Made by a program: the position numbers and the translations under genes | Source: Anaeramoeba ignava | Taxonomy: Eukaryota; Metamonada; Anaeramoebidae | Direction of reading: 5' to 3' | Assembly (NCBI GenBank): GCA_028826165.1 | Contig: JAPDFW010000092.1 | Span: 620,001-684,000 of the forward strand | DNA: 64,000 bases | Shown: piece after piece, positions 12,101 through 22,758 of the stretch | How positions within the stretch are numbered: the stretch's first letter is position 1 | How the letters are laid out: the number at the start of each line of letters is the position of its first letter | The notes under the pieces: generated by a model | The model's database searches: none | The model's input: only the letters and a program-made list of their open reading frames with translations | What the model was told of the DNA's origin: nothing

Positions 12101-14525
12101 TAAAATTATAAATAAAATTATAAATTAAATTATAAATTAAAATTATAAATTAAATTAAATTAAATTAATAAAATAAATAAAATAGCCACGCCTTGTTCCA
12201 ATGAAAATATTCATGGAATCACCTTACGTTTCTTCAGATGGAACAATATACTTAACAAGCAAAAAAACAAACCTACTTTGCATTAACAATAAAAATGGAG
12301 AAATAATTAGTTCACAAGCTTTAGATGATGAAAATACAGTTAGTCAATGCAAAAACGAAATACAACAAGATATTATAGTACTTGTTCGTTCGGATAACTT
12401 AATATTTGCAATTGATCAAGAAACAACACAAAATCTTTGGAATATGTCATTCTCAAATTTTCATATGATCAATCCCTTTTTTGAAGAAATCAAAATGGAT
12501 TCAAAAGTAAATGAAATTGATTCAAATTATTATATAATAACACTTCAAAATGGAACAGTGCTTTTATTTAACACAATAACTTCAAAAATTGAATGGAGCA
12601 TGCAATTATCATCACCTCCTGCATATCTTTTTACATCGGATTTAGGAAAATTAAATTATGAAGTTGGATTTTTCCAAGATAATTCTATTGGAGAAGATTT
12701 TTCTATTGTTTATAACGAAGAAAATCTACTTGATTCAATTGAAAAAGATATTGTTCAATGGAAGGATTATGGATTTTTTGGACCACTTTTGATCTCTCAA
12801 ATTTTCATATCAAAATATCAAGATCAATATTATATTCTTGATAATCCAAAAACATGGACTTATCTTGATTATCCAATTCAACACATTTTATTCAACGAAC
12901 TTTTTGATCAAAAAAGTCAACTTTTACTCTCAGATTCACCTCATACTCAAGGACAACTGATTCCTTTGGATATTTCAAATTTCTCTCAATATTCTACTTT
13001 GTGTAATTCAAATATATGGGAATGTTTATATGGTGTTCATAGTGCAAGAGATCGTCTTGATGTGCAAACAATCAAGGATTTTATTCTTGATAATCAAATC
13101 CCTCCAAAAAATTTTTTAATTAAGGATCAAATTCATTGGATTATTACTATTTTCGTATTTGTGTTTGTTTTACTTCATATTGGAAATAGATTTTTGAGAA
13201 AAATTAAAAAGAAAAAAAACCAGAAAATTAAGGAAGAAAATTTAAATAATAATAATAATAACAATATCGAAATTTCTTTAAATTCAAATCCAAATTCAAA
13301 TTCAAATTCAAATCTAAATCTAAATGAAATTGTAATAGGCGATTTAAATGTTTCTAAAAATATTATTGGTTATGGTTCAAACGGAACAGTTGTTTATGAA
13401 GGAATATTAAATAAAAGAAAAGTTGCAGTTAAAAGAATGATCAAAGAATTTTGTTCTTCAACATTTCAAAAAGAGGTTCAAACACTTCTTGAAAGTGATG
13501 ACCATCCAAATGTAGTCAAATATTATTCAACAAAAGAATTCAATGATTTTGTTTATATCGCATTACAATTTTGTCCATTTACATTTGAAGATATTATCAA
13601 AGATAACAAAAATCATCCTTTCAAATGTTATGGAGAAAAAAAAGAACCCACAGTTCAGCTATATAATATCCTCAAACAGATTGCAAATGGAGTAGGATTT
13701 CTTCATTCAATCAACATCATTCATTATGATATCAAACCTCTTAATATTTTACTTGATAAAAATGGAACTGTGAAAATTTCTGACATGGGATTAAGCAAAA
13801 AAATTGAAGAAGAAAAAACAACAATCTCCGAATCTTCCTCAAAAATACGAGGAACACATGGATGGAGATCTCCTGAGATTTTACTTAATCAAAAGCACAC
13901 ATCTTCAGTGGATGTTTTTTCAATTGGATGTGTGTTTTTTTATGCTCTTACTCAAGGTGTTCATCCATTTGGAGATTCTTTTGAAATTGAATCCAATATT
14001 ACAAGCTTTAATCCAAAGAATTTGCATTTAATTGAAAAATTCCCGATTGAATATGATTTGGTTTCATGGATGCTTGAAAAGGATCCTCAAAAAAGACCCA
14101 CAATTAATGAAGTTACTAAACATCCCATGTTTTGGAAACCTGAACAAAAACTTAATTTTCTAATTGATGCAAGTGATATTTTGGAATTTGAAAATCAATC
14201 TTCACTTTTAGTTCAAAAATTTGAAAAACATCGATCAAGAATTATTGGGCAAAATTGGATGGAATTTTGTGATACTGCTTTATTAGACAATCTTAAAAAT
14301 TATCGTCAATATAAAGGTGAATTTCTTAGAGATCTTTTAAGAGTTATTCGTAATAAAAAAAATCATTTTAAAGATTTGCCTATTCAACTTCAACAAACTC
14401 TTGGTCCTATTCCAGATAATTATTTGAATTATTTTTTTGTTAGATTTCCTGGACTTTTCGTTTATGTTTATCATTTCATCCGTTTGAATTGTTTTCATGA
14501 ACAAATTTTCCAATCTTATTGGTAA
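9144..14525 (+). CDS. IRE1: IRE1-type ER stress sensor kinase/RNase
   Basis: IRE1 senses unfolded protein in the ER lumen and splices or decays RNA through its cytosolic RNase. Exon 1 is 9144-9461 and exon 2 is 12186-14525, joined in phase 0 across a 2,724-nt intron (GTGAGT to AATAG), giving 885 residues. A hydrophobic signal peptide occupies residues 1-20. The luminal part has PQQ-propeller-like strands (GNIHSIDLKTGKQNW, SSDGTIYLTSKK). A membrane segment lies near residue 422 (WIITIFVFVFVLLHI). The kinase starts near 495 with GYGSNGTVVYEG and KVAVKRM, and its catalytic loop reads HYDIKPLN with DMG instead of DFG. The KEN RNase domain fills the last ~125 residues and keeps the YKG, the R-N-K-K-x-H block (RVIRNKKNHF) and the LG-IPD segment. 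It is convergent with MSH3, 98 bp away. Confidence 0.92.
9476..12170 (+). repeat. 12-bp AT repeat array filling the IRE1 intron
   Basis: Almost the whole IRE1 intron is a degenerate tandem array of the 12-mer ATTATAAATAAA and its variant ATTATAAATTAA, roughly 200 copies. The only non-repeat sequence inside is the MITE at 10732-11009. The array starts just after the donor and stops about 15 bp before the acceptor. I see no open reading frame or RNA gene in it. Confidence 0.93.
10732..11009. mobile_element. MITE with 43-bp perfect TIRs and TA target duplication
   Basis: A 278-bp island inside the IRE1 intron. The left end (10732-10774) and right end (10967-11009) are perfect reverse complements over 43 bp, starting GAGTTATTTCATAAAACCG. 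TA lies on both sides (10730-10731 and 11010-11011). Removing the element and one TA restores the surrounding 12-bp repeat exactly. TA duplication and short size suggest a non-autonomous element mobilised by a Tc1/mariner-type transposase (inference). Each inverted repeat holds CCGACCC twice, 19 bp apart (10748-10754 and 10767-10773), plausible transposase-binding sites. The ~190-bp interior is less AT-rich than the flanks and codes for nothing visible. Confidence 0.92.
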
Positions 14526-14623
14526 AAATGAATTTCTTTTTTTTTTTTTTTTTGAATAAAACAAAAACAATAAAAAATTTGAATTTGAAAATTTGGATTT
14601 GAATCGAAATTTGTTTTTCTTTA

Positions 14624-17600
14624 TTAAATTTTCTTTTCATTTCTTTTCATAAATTCTAATAAAATTGAAGAATACCAAGAAAGAAGATTTGAATCATTTT
14701 GTGTTAAATTCATTAATTTTTTAAAAAGTTCTAAATCATCATCATTTACTTCAATTTTATTTGAATTATTATTATTATTATTATTATTATTTTTTAATTT
14801 TAATTTGATTCTTTCCAGAATTATCACTAATTTGTTGGAAATATTCACCAAATAAATCAACAGCTTTATTTGCATGATTTATAACCAAATCAGGTAAATT
14901 AGCCATTTTTGCAACTTGAATACCAAAAGAAGAAGGACAAACACCTTGAACAAGAGAATATAACAAAACAAGTTGATGATCTGAAGTTTGAGTAAAAGAC
15001 ATATAAAGGGTTTGAATTTCTTGACGGTTTCTAAAAGCATCTATCAAAAGATGCAAATGAGTTGAAAAAACAGCAAGACATTTTGTAGTCAAAAGATAAT
15101 CAACAACAGCAGAAGCGATTGCTGTTCCATCAAAAGTAGATGTTCCTCTTCCAAGCTCATCAATAATCAAAAGAGACCGTGGATTTGCCATATCAAGAAG
15201 TGTTGATGTTTCCTCAAGTTCACACATGAAAGTACTTTTCTGGTGGAGAAGATCATCTCCTGCTCCCATTCGTGTTCCAATAAAATTAAACACGGAAAAC
15301 CTCACATAACTTGCAGGAACAAAACATCCAATTTGACCCATAATTACAATCAATGCAACCATTCTCGAAAAAGTGGATTTTCCAGACATGTTTGGTCCTG
15401 ATAAAAGAAGAATTTTCTGTGAAGAAAGATCAACGCTGTTAGGCACAAAAGGAAATATTCGGTTTCTAATACTGGATGTCTTCCTTCACGAATCACAAGT
15501 TGTGATTCATTTTCTCCATCACTTTCAATCAGTTCTGGACGTGTGAATCCTTCTCTTTTCGATATTCTCCATAAAGACTGAAGGCAATCAATCACGCTTA
15601 TTTTGTGGATTAGTTGTGAAAATGACTGATATTCTCGCGCAAAATCTTGTTGGAATTTTTTCCATTCAAATTTAATTGTTTGATCCAAAACAACTCGATG
15701 ATACTGAATGTCTTTGATTTTGGAAACAATTACAGAAGTGTGAAAACGTGTGAACTTCTTTGTTTTGGAGATTGAAATCCAGTCATCAGGTATTTTTTTG
15801 GATTTGGCTTTCTTTGTATTAGGAACTTGAATCAGAAACTCGTTTTCTGAAACTTTGGTGTAATTGATAGAGGAATCATTAAGAATATCACGAATTTCTT
15901 CCAGATATTCACCATTGAGATAACCCTCAATCTCTGCAATTTTTTGCTTTTCTTCCCAAATTTGAGGGAAATTCTTTTTAATATCCTTGAAAATATTCGA
16001 AATGGATGTCTCATCTTTGCAGATCTTGCTCATAAAAGAAGAAACATATGATCCCGACTGATCAAGAAAGTCAAGAGGAAATTTCCCTAATAAACCTGAT
16101 TTACATTCCTGTAAAGGTTTTGACTTGAGAAAATCAATCGAGGAACTCAGCGCTTTTGTGAATCGAATAAACTCATTTGGCAAAACTTTTCCTAAACTAA
16201 TTCTTGTCAATCCTTTTTCCAAATCGGGAAGTTTGTATTGATTCAACGAAGAAATCACAAAAGAAGAAAGTGCTTCATTTTCAACAAGTTCTGAAACGGC
16301 ATCAAGTCTTTGTGTGATCTTCTCAAGATTATTCAAAGGAGAAATGATCCATTTTTTCAGCATTCGACTTCCAAATGGAGTCAGTGTGTGTCTCATAAAC
16401 TCAAACAAGCTTCGAGGCTCATTGGAATCTCCAGAAATTGTTCCAATCTCATTCTCATCAATTAGTATACCTAAATTCCGAATTGTGTTTGAATCAAGCT
16501 CAACATTTTGGTATCGAAAATCATCCACTGAATGAAAATTATCGGGAAAAATAAACAATTTGGAAAGATTGAAGACTTGCATGTATTCAATCACTTTGGC
16601 AAGTGATATCATCAACCCCTTTGATAAAATACTCTTTATTTTTTGGTAATTATCAGGTTTTGAATGCAATGAATTATTTTCTTTGTTTTTCTCAGTTTTT
16701 TGGTAGAATTGAAACAGGAAATCCTTGCTTTTTTTATAATCACTAAAAGATTGTTTCTCAATTCTAGAATTGAATTCAAACGCTAATCCTTGAATAATTC
16801 TTCCATAAGAAAACCATTTTGAAGAAGGAATAAGAAACTCAGAAGGTTGAATGGATCGAATAAATTTAATAAAACGTTCTTCTTTCCATTTCCCTTGGAA
16901 ATCCCCGTAAATAATCTCTCCGGTTTGGGTATCAACAGCAATCACAAAAATCACTTTTTCAGGATCATCTTTATGAACATGACGATCTGATTGTCCATCA
17001 AAATTAGTCGAAACGGAAACAAGATAGGAAAACGAAGATGAATCAAGGATTCCTTCATGACTCAATGGAGAGTTTATCATTGTGCTTTTGGTATACATCT
17101 CAGACATCTCTCTATCAAAAAGACCGCTTTTTTTATCACTAAATTTTCTTTTGGCTGATTCAATTGTTTGTCTAACAACTCCAACTTTGAATCCAGCATC
17201 AACTACTCGAGAAACATGAATATCAATACGATTCACTGGAATTGATGCGTTTAATAAGTTTTTATGTTTATAAGTTGTGATATTTAATATTGATGACACA
17301 ATTTCTGCGTCTTTTTCAAATAATACAAATCTATATCCTGATTGAACAAACAAAATTGTGTCTGGATACTCTTTTTTCAATTTTATATATTGTTTTTCTA
17401 ATTCTGTTAGTTTGTTTGATTTATCTTTTCCTTTCTCTTTGGTTTTTTTTTCTTCTTTTATTGTTGATGTTTCCAGAATTTTTGGTTTAACTTCGAAAGT
17501 TTTTGATTTTTTTTTTGATTGATTTTTGGAATAATTTTCTGGGTTATTAGAATTTTGTTTTGAATTTTGAATGAATTTGAATTGTTGTAATTTATCTTGG

Positions 17601-18100
17601 CTTTGATTTTTTAATTGATTTTCATTTTCTAATTGATTTTCATTTTCTAATTGATTTTCATTTTCATTTTTTAATTGATTTTTTAATTGATTTTGATTTT
17701 GATTTTCATTTTCATTTTCATTTTCATTTTCATTTTTTAATTGATTTTGATTTTGATTTTTTAATTGATTTTGATTTTGATTTTGATTTTGATTTTGATT
17801 TTGATTTTCTAATTGATTTTGATTTTGATTTTTTAATTGATTTTTTAATTGATTTTGATTTTGATTTTGATTTTCATTTTCATTTTCATTTTCATTTTTT
17901 AATTGATTTTGATTTTGATTTTGATTTTGATTTTCTAATTGATTTTGATTTTGATTTTGATTTTCAAATTGATTTTTTAATTGATCGTTATTTTTCTTTT
18001 TTGTTTGTGAAAATAAAAATATTGGACAAATTTTATGTTTTGATGGATCTGTAAATTTTTTACTATTTCCTTCAATAATTTTATATTTTTTTTGAGACAT
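14624..18100 (-). CDS. MSH3: DNA mismatch repair protein MSH3 (two internal frame breaks)
   Basis: MSH3 pairs with MSH2 (MutSbeta) to recognise insertion/deletion loops. The N-terminus (~residues 30-190) is an Asn/Gln/Lys/Leu low-complexity tract. The mismatch-binding domain then begins LTELEKQYIKLKKEYPDTI and contains SGYRF and VGVVRQTE-like VGVVRQTIES and YTKST, diagnostic of MSH3 rather than MSH6. The ATPase shows GPNMSGKST (Walker A), LLIIDELGRGTSTFDG (Walker B) and STHLHLL. The frame breaks at 15463-15465, just after EGRHPVLE, where one added base on an A run restores the link to FVPNSVDL. A second break at the T6 run 14790-14795 separates the main frame from a C-terminal helical segment ending at 14624. 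Without that second correction the protein would stop at 14787. Corrected length is about 1,158 residues. Identity is clear; the breaks may be assembly errors. Confidence 0.9.
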
Positions 18101-18189
18101 TTTTATTTATAAATAAATGAACAAAAAATTAAAAAAAAAATGAATGAAGAAAAATGAAAAAAAAAAATCAAAAAATTTTAATTACTTTA

Positions 18190-21100
18190 AATAGTTTTTT
18201 CTTTTTGTTTTTAATTTATTGTTAATAAATATTTTGATTTTAGAAATATATTTTAAATTAATTCTATTATAAATTATTAATTATTATTATTTAATATTTT
18301 ATTTATTTTATTATTTATTCCACTTTTTATTTTTAAATTAATATTATATTTAAATTTAAATATATTTTAATTTATTATTAATAAATATTTTGATTTTAAA
18401 ATATATTTTAAATTAATTCTATTATAAATTATTTATTATTATTATTTAATATTTTATTTATTTTATTATTTATTCCACTTTTTATTTTTAAATTAATATT
18501 ATATTTAAATTTAAATTTATTTTTAATTTATTATTAATAAATATTTTGATTTAGAAATATATTTTTAAATTAATTCTATTATTAATTATTTATTATTATT
18601 ATTTAATATTTTATTTATTTTATTATTTATTCCACTTTTTATTTTTAAATTAATATTATATTTAAATTTAAATTTATTTTTAATTTAATATTAATAAATA
18701 TTTTGATTTTAAAATATATTTTTAAATTAATTCTATTATAAATTATTAATTATTATTATTTAATATTTTATTTATTTTATTATTTATTCCACTTTTTATT
18801 TTTATATTAATATTATATTAAATTTTAAATATATTTTAATTTATTATTAATAAATATTTTTGATTTTTAAAATATATTTTAAAATTAATTTTATTAATTA
18901 TTATTAATTATTATTATTTAATATTTTATTTATTTTATTATTTATTCCACTTTTTATTTTTAAAATTAATATTATATTAAAATTTAAATCTATTTTTAAT
19001 TTATTATTAATAATTATTTTTGATTTTAAAATATATTTTTAAATTAATTCTATTATTAATTATTAATTATTATTATTTAATATTTTATTTATTTTATTAT
19101 TTATTCCACTTTTTATTTTTAAATTAATATTATATTAAAATTTAAAATCTATTTTAATTTATTATTAATAAATATTTTGATTTTAAAAATATATTTTAAA
19201 TTAATTCTATTATTAATTATTAATTATTATTATTTAATATTTTATTTATTTTATTATTTATTTATTCCACTTTTTATTTTTATATTAATATTATATTAAA
19301 AATTTAAATCTATTTTAATTTAATGTTAATAAATATTTTGATTTTAAAATATATTTTAAATTAATTTTATTATAAATTATTTATTATTATTTAATATTTT
19401 TATTTATTTTATTATTTATTCCACTTTTTATTTTTTATATTAATATTATATTTAAATTTAAATTTATTTTTAATTTATTATTAATAATTATTTTGATTTA
19501 GAAATATATTTTAAATTAATTCTATTATTAATTATTAATTATTATTATTTAATATTTTATTTATTTTTATTATTTATTCCACTTTTTATTTTTTATATTA
19601 ATATTATATTTAAATTTAAATCTATTTTAATTTATTATTAATAAATATTTTGATTTTAAAATATATTTTAAATTAATTCTATTATAAATTATTAATTATT
19701 ATTATTTAATATTTTATTTATTTTATTATTTATTCCACTTTTTATTTTTATATTAATATTATATTTAAATTTAAATATATTTTAATTTAATATTAATAAT
19801 TATTTTGATTTAGAAATATATTTTAAATTAATTCTATTATAAAATTATTAATTATTATTATTTAATATTTTATTTATTTTATTATTTATTCCACTTTTTA
19901 TTTTTTAAATTAATATTATATATTTAAATTTAAATATATTTTTAATTTATTATTAATAAATATTTTGATTTTAAAATATATTTTAAATTAATTATATTAT
20001 TAATTATTAATTATTATTATTTAATATTTTATTTATTTTATTATTTATTCCACTTTTTATTTTTAAATTAATATTATATTAAAATTTAAATCTATTTTAA
20101 TTTAATGTTAATAAATATTTTGATTTAGAAATATATTTTAAATTAATTCTATTATTAATTATTAATTATTATTATTTAATATTTTATTTATTTTATTTTA
20201 TTATTTATTCCACTTTTTATTTTTATATTAATATTATATTTAAATTTAAATTTATATTTTAATTTATTATTAATAAACATTTTGATTTTTAAAATATATT
20301 TTAAATTAATTTTATTATTAATTATTAATTATTATTATTTAATATTTTATTTATTTTATTATTTATTCCACTTTTTATTTTTATATTAATATTATATTTA
20401 AATTTAAATCTATTTTAATTTATTATTAATAAATATTTTGATTTTAAAATATATTTTAAATTAATTCTATTATTAATTATTAATTATTATTTAATATTTT
20501 ATTTATTTTATTATTTATTCCACTTTTTATTTTTAAATTAATATTATATTTAAAATTTAAATATATTTTAATTTATTATTAATAAATATTTTGATTTTAA
20601 AATATATTTTTAAATTAATTTTATTATTAATTATTAATTATTATTATTTAATATTTTATTTATTTTATTATTTATTCCACTTTTTATTTTTAAATTAATA
20701 TTATATTAAAATTTAAATATATTTTAATTTATTATTAATAAATATTTTGATTTAGAAATATATTTTAAAATTAATTCTATTATAAATTATAAATTATTAT
20801 TATTTAATATTTTATTTATTTTATTATTTATTCCACTTTTTATTTTTAAATTAATATTATATTTAAATTTAAATATATTTTAATTTATTATTAATAAATA
20901 TTTTGATTTAGAAAGATATTTTAAATTAATTCTATTATTAATTATTAATTATTATTATTTAATATTTTATTTTATTTTATTATTTATTCCACTTTTTATT
21001 TTTTTATATTAATATTATATTTAAATTTAAATTTATTTTAATTTATTATTAATAAATATTTTGATTTTAAAATATATTTTAAATTAATTCTATTATTAAT

Positions 21101-22020
21101 TATTAATTATCATTATTTAATATTTTATTTATTTTATTATTTATTCCACTTTTTATTTTTTAAATTAATATTATATTTAAATTTAAATCTATTTTAATTT
21201 ATTATTAATAAATATTTTGATTTTTAAAATATATTTTAAATTAATTCTATTATAAATTATTAATTATCATTATTTAATATTTTATTTATTTTATTATTTA
21301 TTCCACTTTTTATTTTTATATTAATATTATATTTAAATTTAAATATATTTTAATTTATTATTAATAATTATTTTGATTTAGAAATATATTTTTAAATTAA
21401 TTCTATTATAAATTATTTATTATTATTATTTAATATTTTATCTATTTTATTATTTATTCCACTTTTTATTTTTATATTAATATTATATTAAAAATTTAAA
21501 TCTATTTTTAATTTATTATTAATAAATATTTTGATTTTAAAATATATTTTAAATTAATTTTATTATTAATTATTAAATTATTATTATTTAATATTTTATT
21601 TATTTTATTATTTATTCCACTTTTTATTTTTAAATTAATATTATATTAAAATTTAAATATATTTTAATTTATTATTAATAAATATTTTGATTTTAAAATA
21701 TATTTTAAATTAATTCTATTATTAATTATTAATTATTATTATTTAATATTTTATTTATTTTATTATTTATTCCACTTTTTATTTTTAAATTAATATTATA
21801 TTAAAATTTAAATATATTTTAATTTATTATTAATAAATATTTTGATTTTAAAATATATTTTAAATTAATTTTATTATTAATTATTAATTATTATTATTTA
21901 ATATTTTATTTATTTTATTATTTATTCCACTTTTTATTTTTAAATTAATATTATATTTAAAATTTAAATATATTTTAATTTATTATTAATAAATATTTTG
22001 ATTTTAAAAGATATTTTAAA
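18190..22020. repeat. Satellite of ~24 units of ~157 bp
   Basis: A large tandem array between MSH3 and the P2 gene. I counted 24 occurrences of the landmark TTATTCCACTTTTTATTTTT, from 18320 to about 21928, at a mean spacing of 157 bp (single steps about 152-161). Units differ mainly by one-base length changes in A or T runs and by A/T switches. No coding potential is visible. The array lies upstream of both flanking genes (MSH3 on minus, P2 on plus), so it sits in a divergent promoter region. The stretch 18101-18190 holds only A/T-rich leader sequence. Confidence 0.95.
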
Positions 22021-22060
22021 AGAAATTTAAAAGAAAAAGGAGAAAAATTACGTTTTCAAA

Positions 22061-22068
22061 TTACGTCA
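22061..22068 (+). promoter_or_regulatory. Possible bZIP/CRE-like site TTACGTCA
   Basis: TTACGTCA (TGACGTAA on the other strand), preceded by a second TTACG at 22048-22052, lies ~100 bp upstream of the P2 start just where the satellite ends. It matches the general ATF/CREB-type bZIP core. One 8-mer in a mixed-sequence pocket could be chance, so this is tentative. Confidence 0.25.
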
Positions 22069-22166
22069 TCTGATGTTTAAATAAAAATTATTTTTTTTTT
22101 CATTTTTTCATTTTTCATTTTTTTATTTTATCATTTTTTTATTTTTGATTTTGAAATTCCTTAAAT

Positions 22167-22499
22167 ATGCGTAACATATTAGCTTTAATGCTTTTGGTGT
22201 TAGGCGGGAATCCAAATCCGCAAATTGAAGATTTTGAAAAAGTATTTCGAGCATCAAATATTCAAATTGAAAGAAAAGAGATTGAACAATTACTTTTAGC
22301 AATTCGAGGAGTTGATCTTTTAGATTTATTTGAAAATTGTAGAGATTTAGTTTCCTCAAATTTTTCACCAAAAGAAATTACTGAATTTATTGAACCAAAA
22401 CCTAAACCTGAACCTGAACCAAATCCTGAACCATTTAATAGTGATCATTCAGATAATGAATCAGATGAAAATGTTGACCTTTTTGATATTTTCAATTAA
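22167..22499 (+). CDS. RPLP2: 60S acidic ribosomal protein P2-like stalk protein
   Basis: A 110-residue protein resembling the ribosomal stalk protein P2, which with P0 and P1 recruits translational GTPases to the large subunit. The N-terminal dimerisation domain is recognisable: MRNILALMLLVLGGNPNP matches the MRYVAAYLLA-LGGN start, followed by an IDxxEKxxxxSNIxIE helix and a GVDLLDL segment. The flexible hinge, usually Ala/Gly-rich, is here a Lys/Glu-Pro repeat (residues ~80-92). The acidic tail ends VDLFDIFN rather than the canonical MGFGLFD. Length is normal for P2. P1 is less likely because of the MR start. It appears intronless. Confidence 0.75.
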   Translation: MRNILALMLLVLGGNPNPQIEDFEKVFRASNIQIERKEIEQLLLAIRGVDLLDLFENCRDLVSSNFSPKEITEFIEPKPKPEPEPNPEPFNSDHSDNESDENVDLFDIFN

Positions 22500-22758
22500 A
22501 TCAAAACAAATCAAAACAAATCAAAACAAATCAAAACAAATCTTTTTTTTTTTTCATTTCTTTTTTCTTTCAAAAATTTTCCAAAAAAAAAGAATAAAAA
22601 AGATTGAATTTCTTTCATTCCAATTCATTTAATTTTAATTTTAAATTTTAATTTCAATTTTAATTTCAATTTCAAATTTAATTTTAATTTAAATTTTAAT
22701 TTTAATTCCAATTCATTTAATTTCAATTTTAATTTTATAAATGAATTTTAAATTTAAA

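Noticed and set aside
22123-22371. Minus-strand open frame over the P2 gene
   Set aside because: It overlaps a conserved plus-strand P2 sequence and shows no recognisable protein features.
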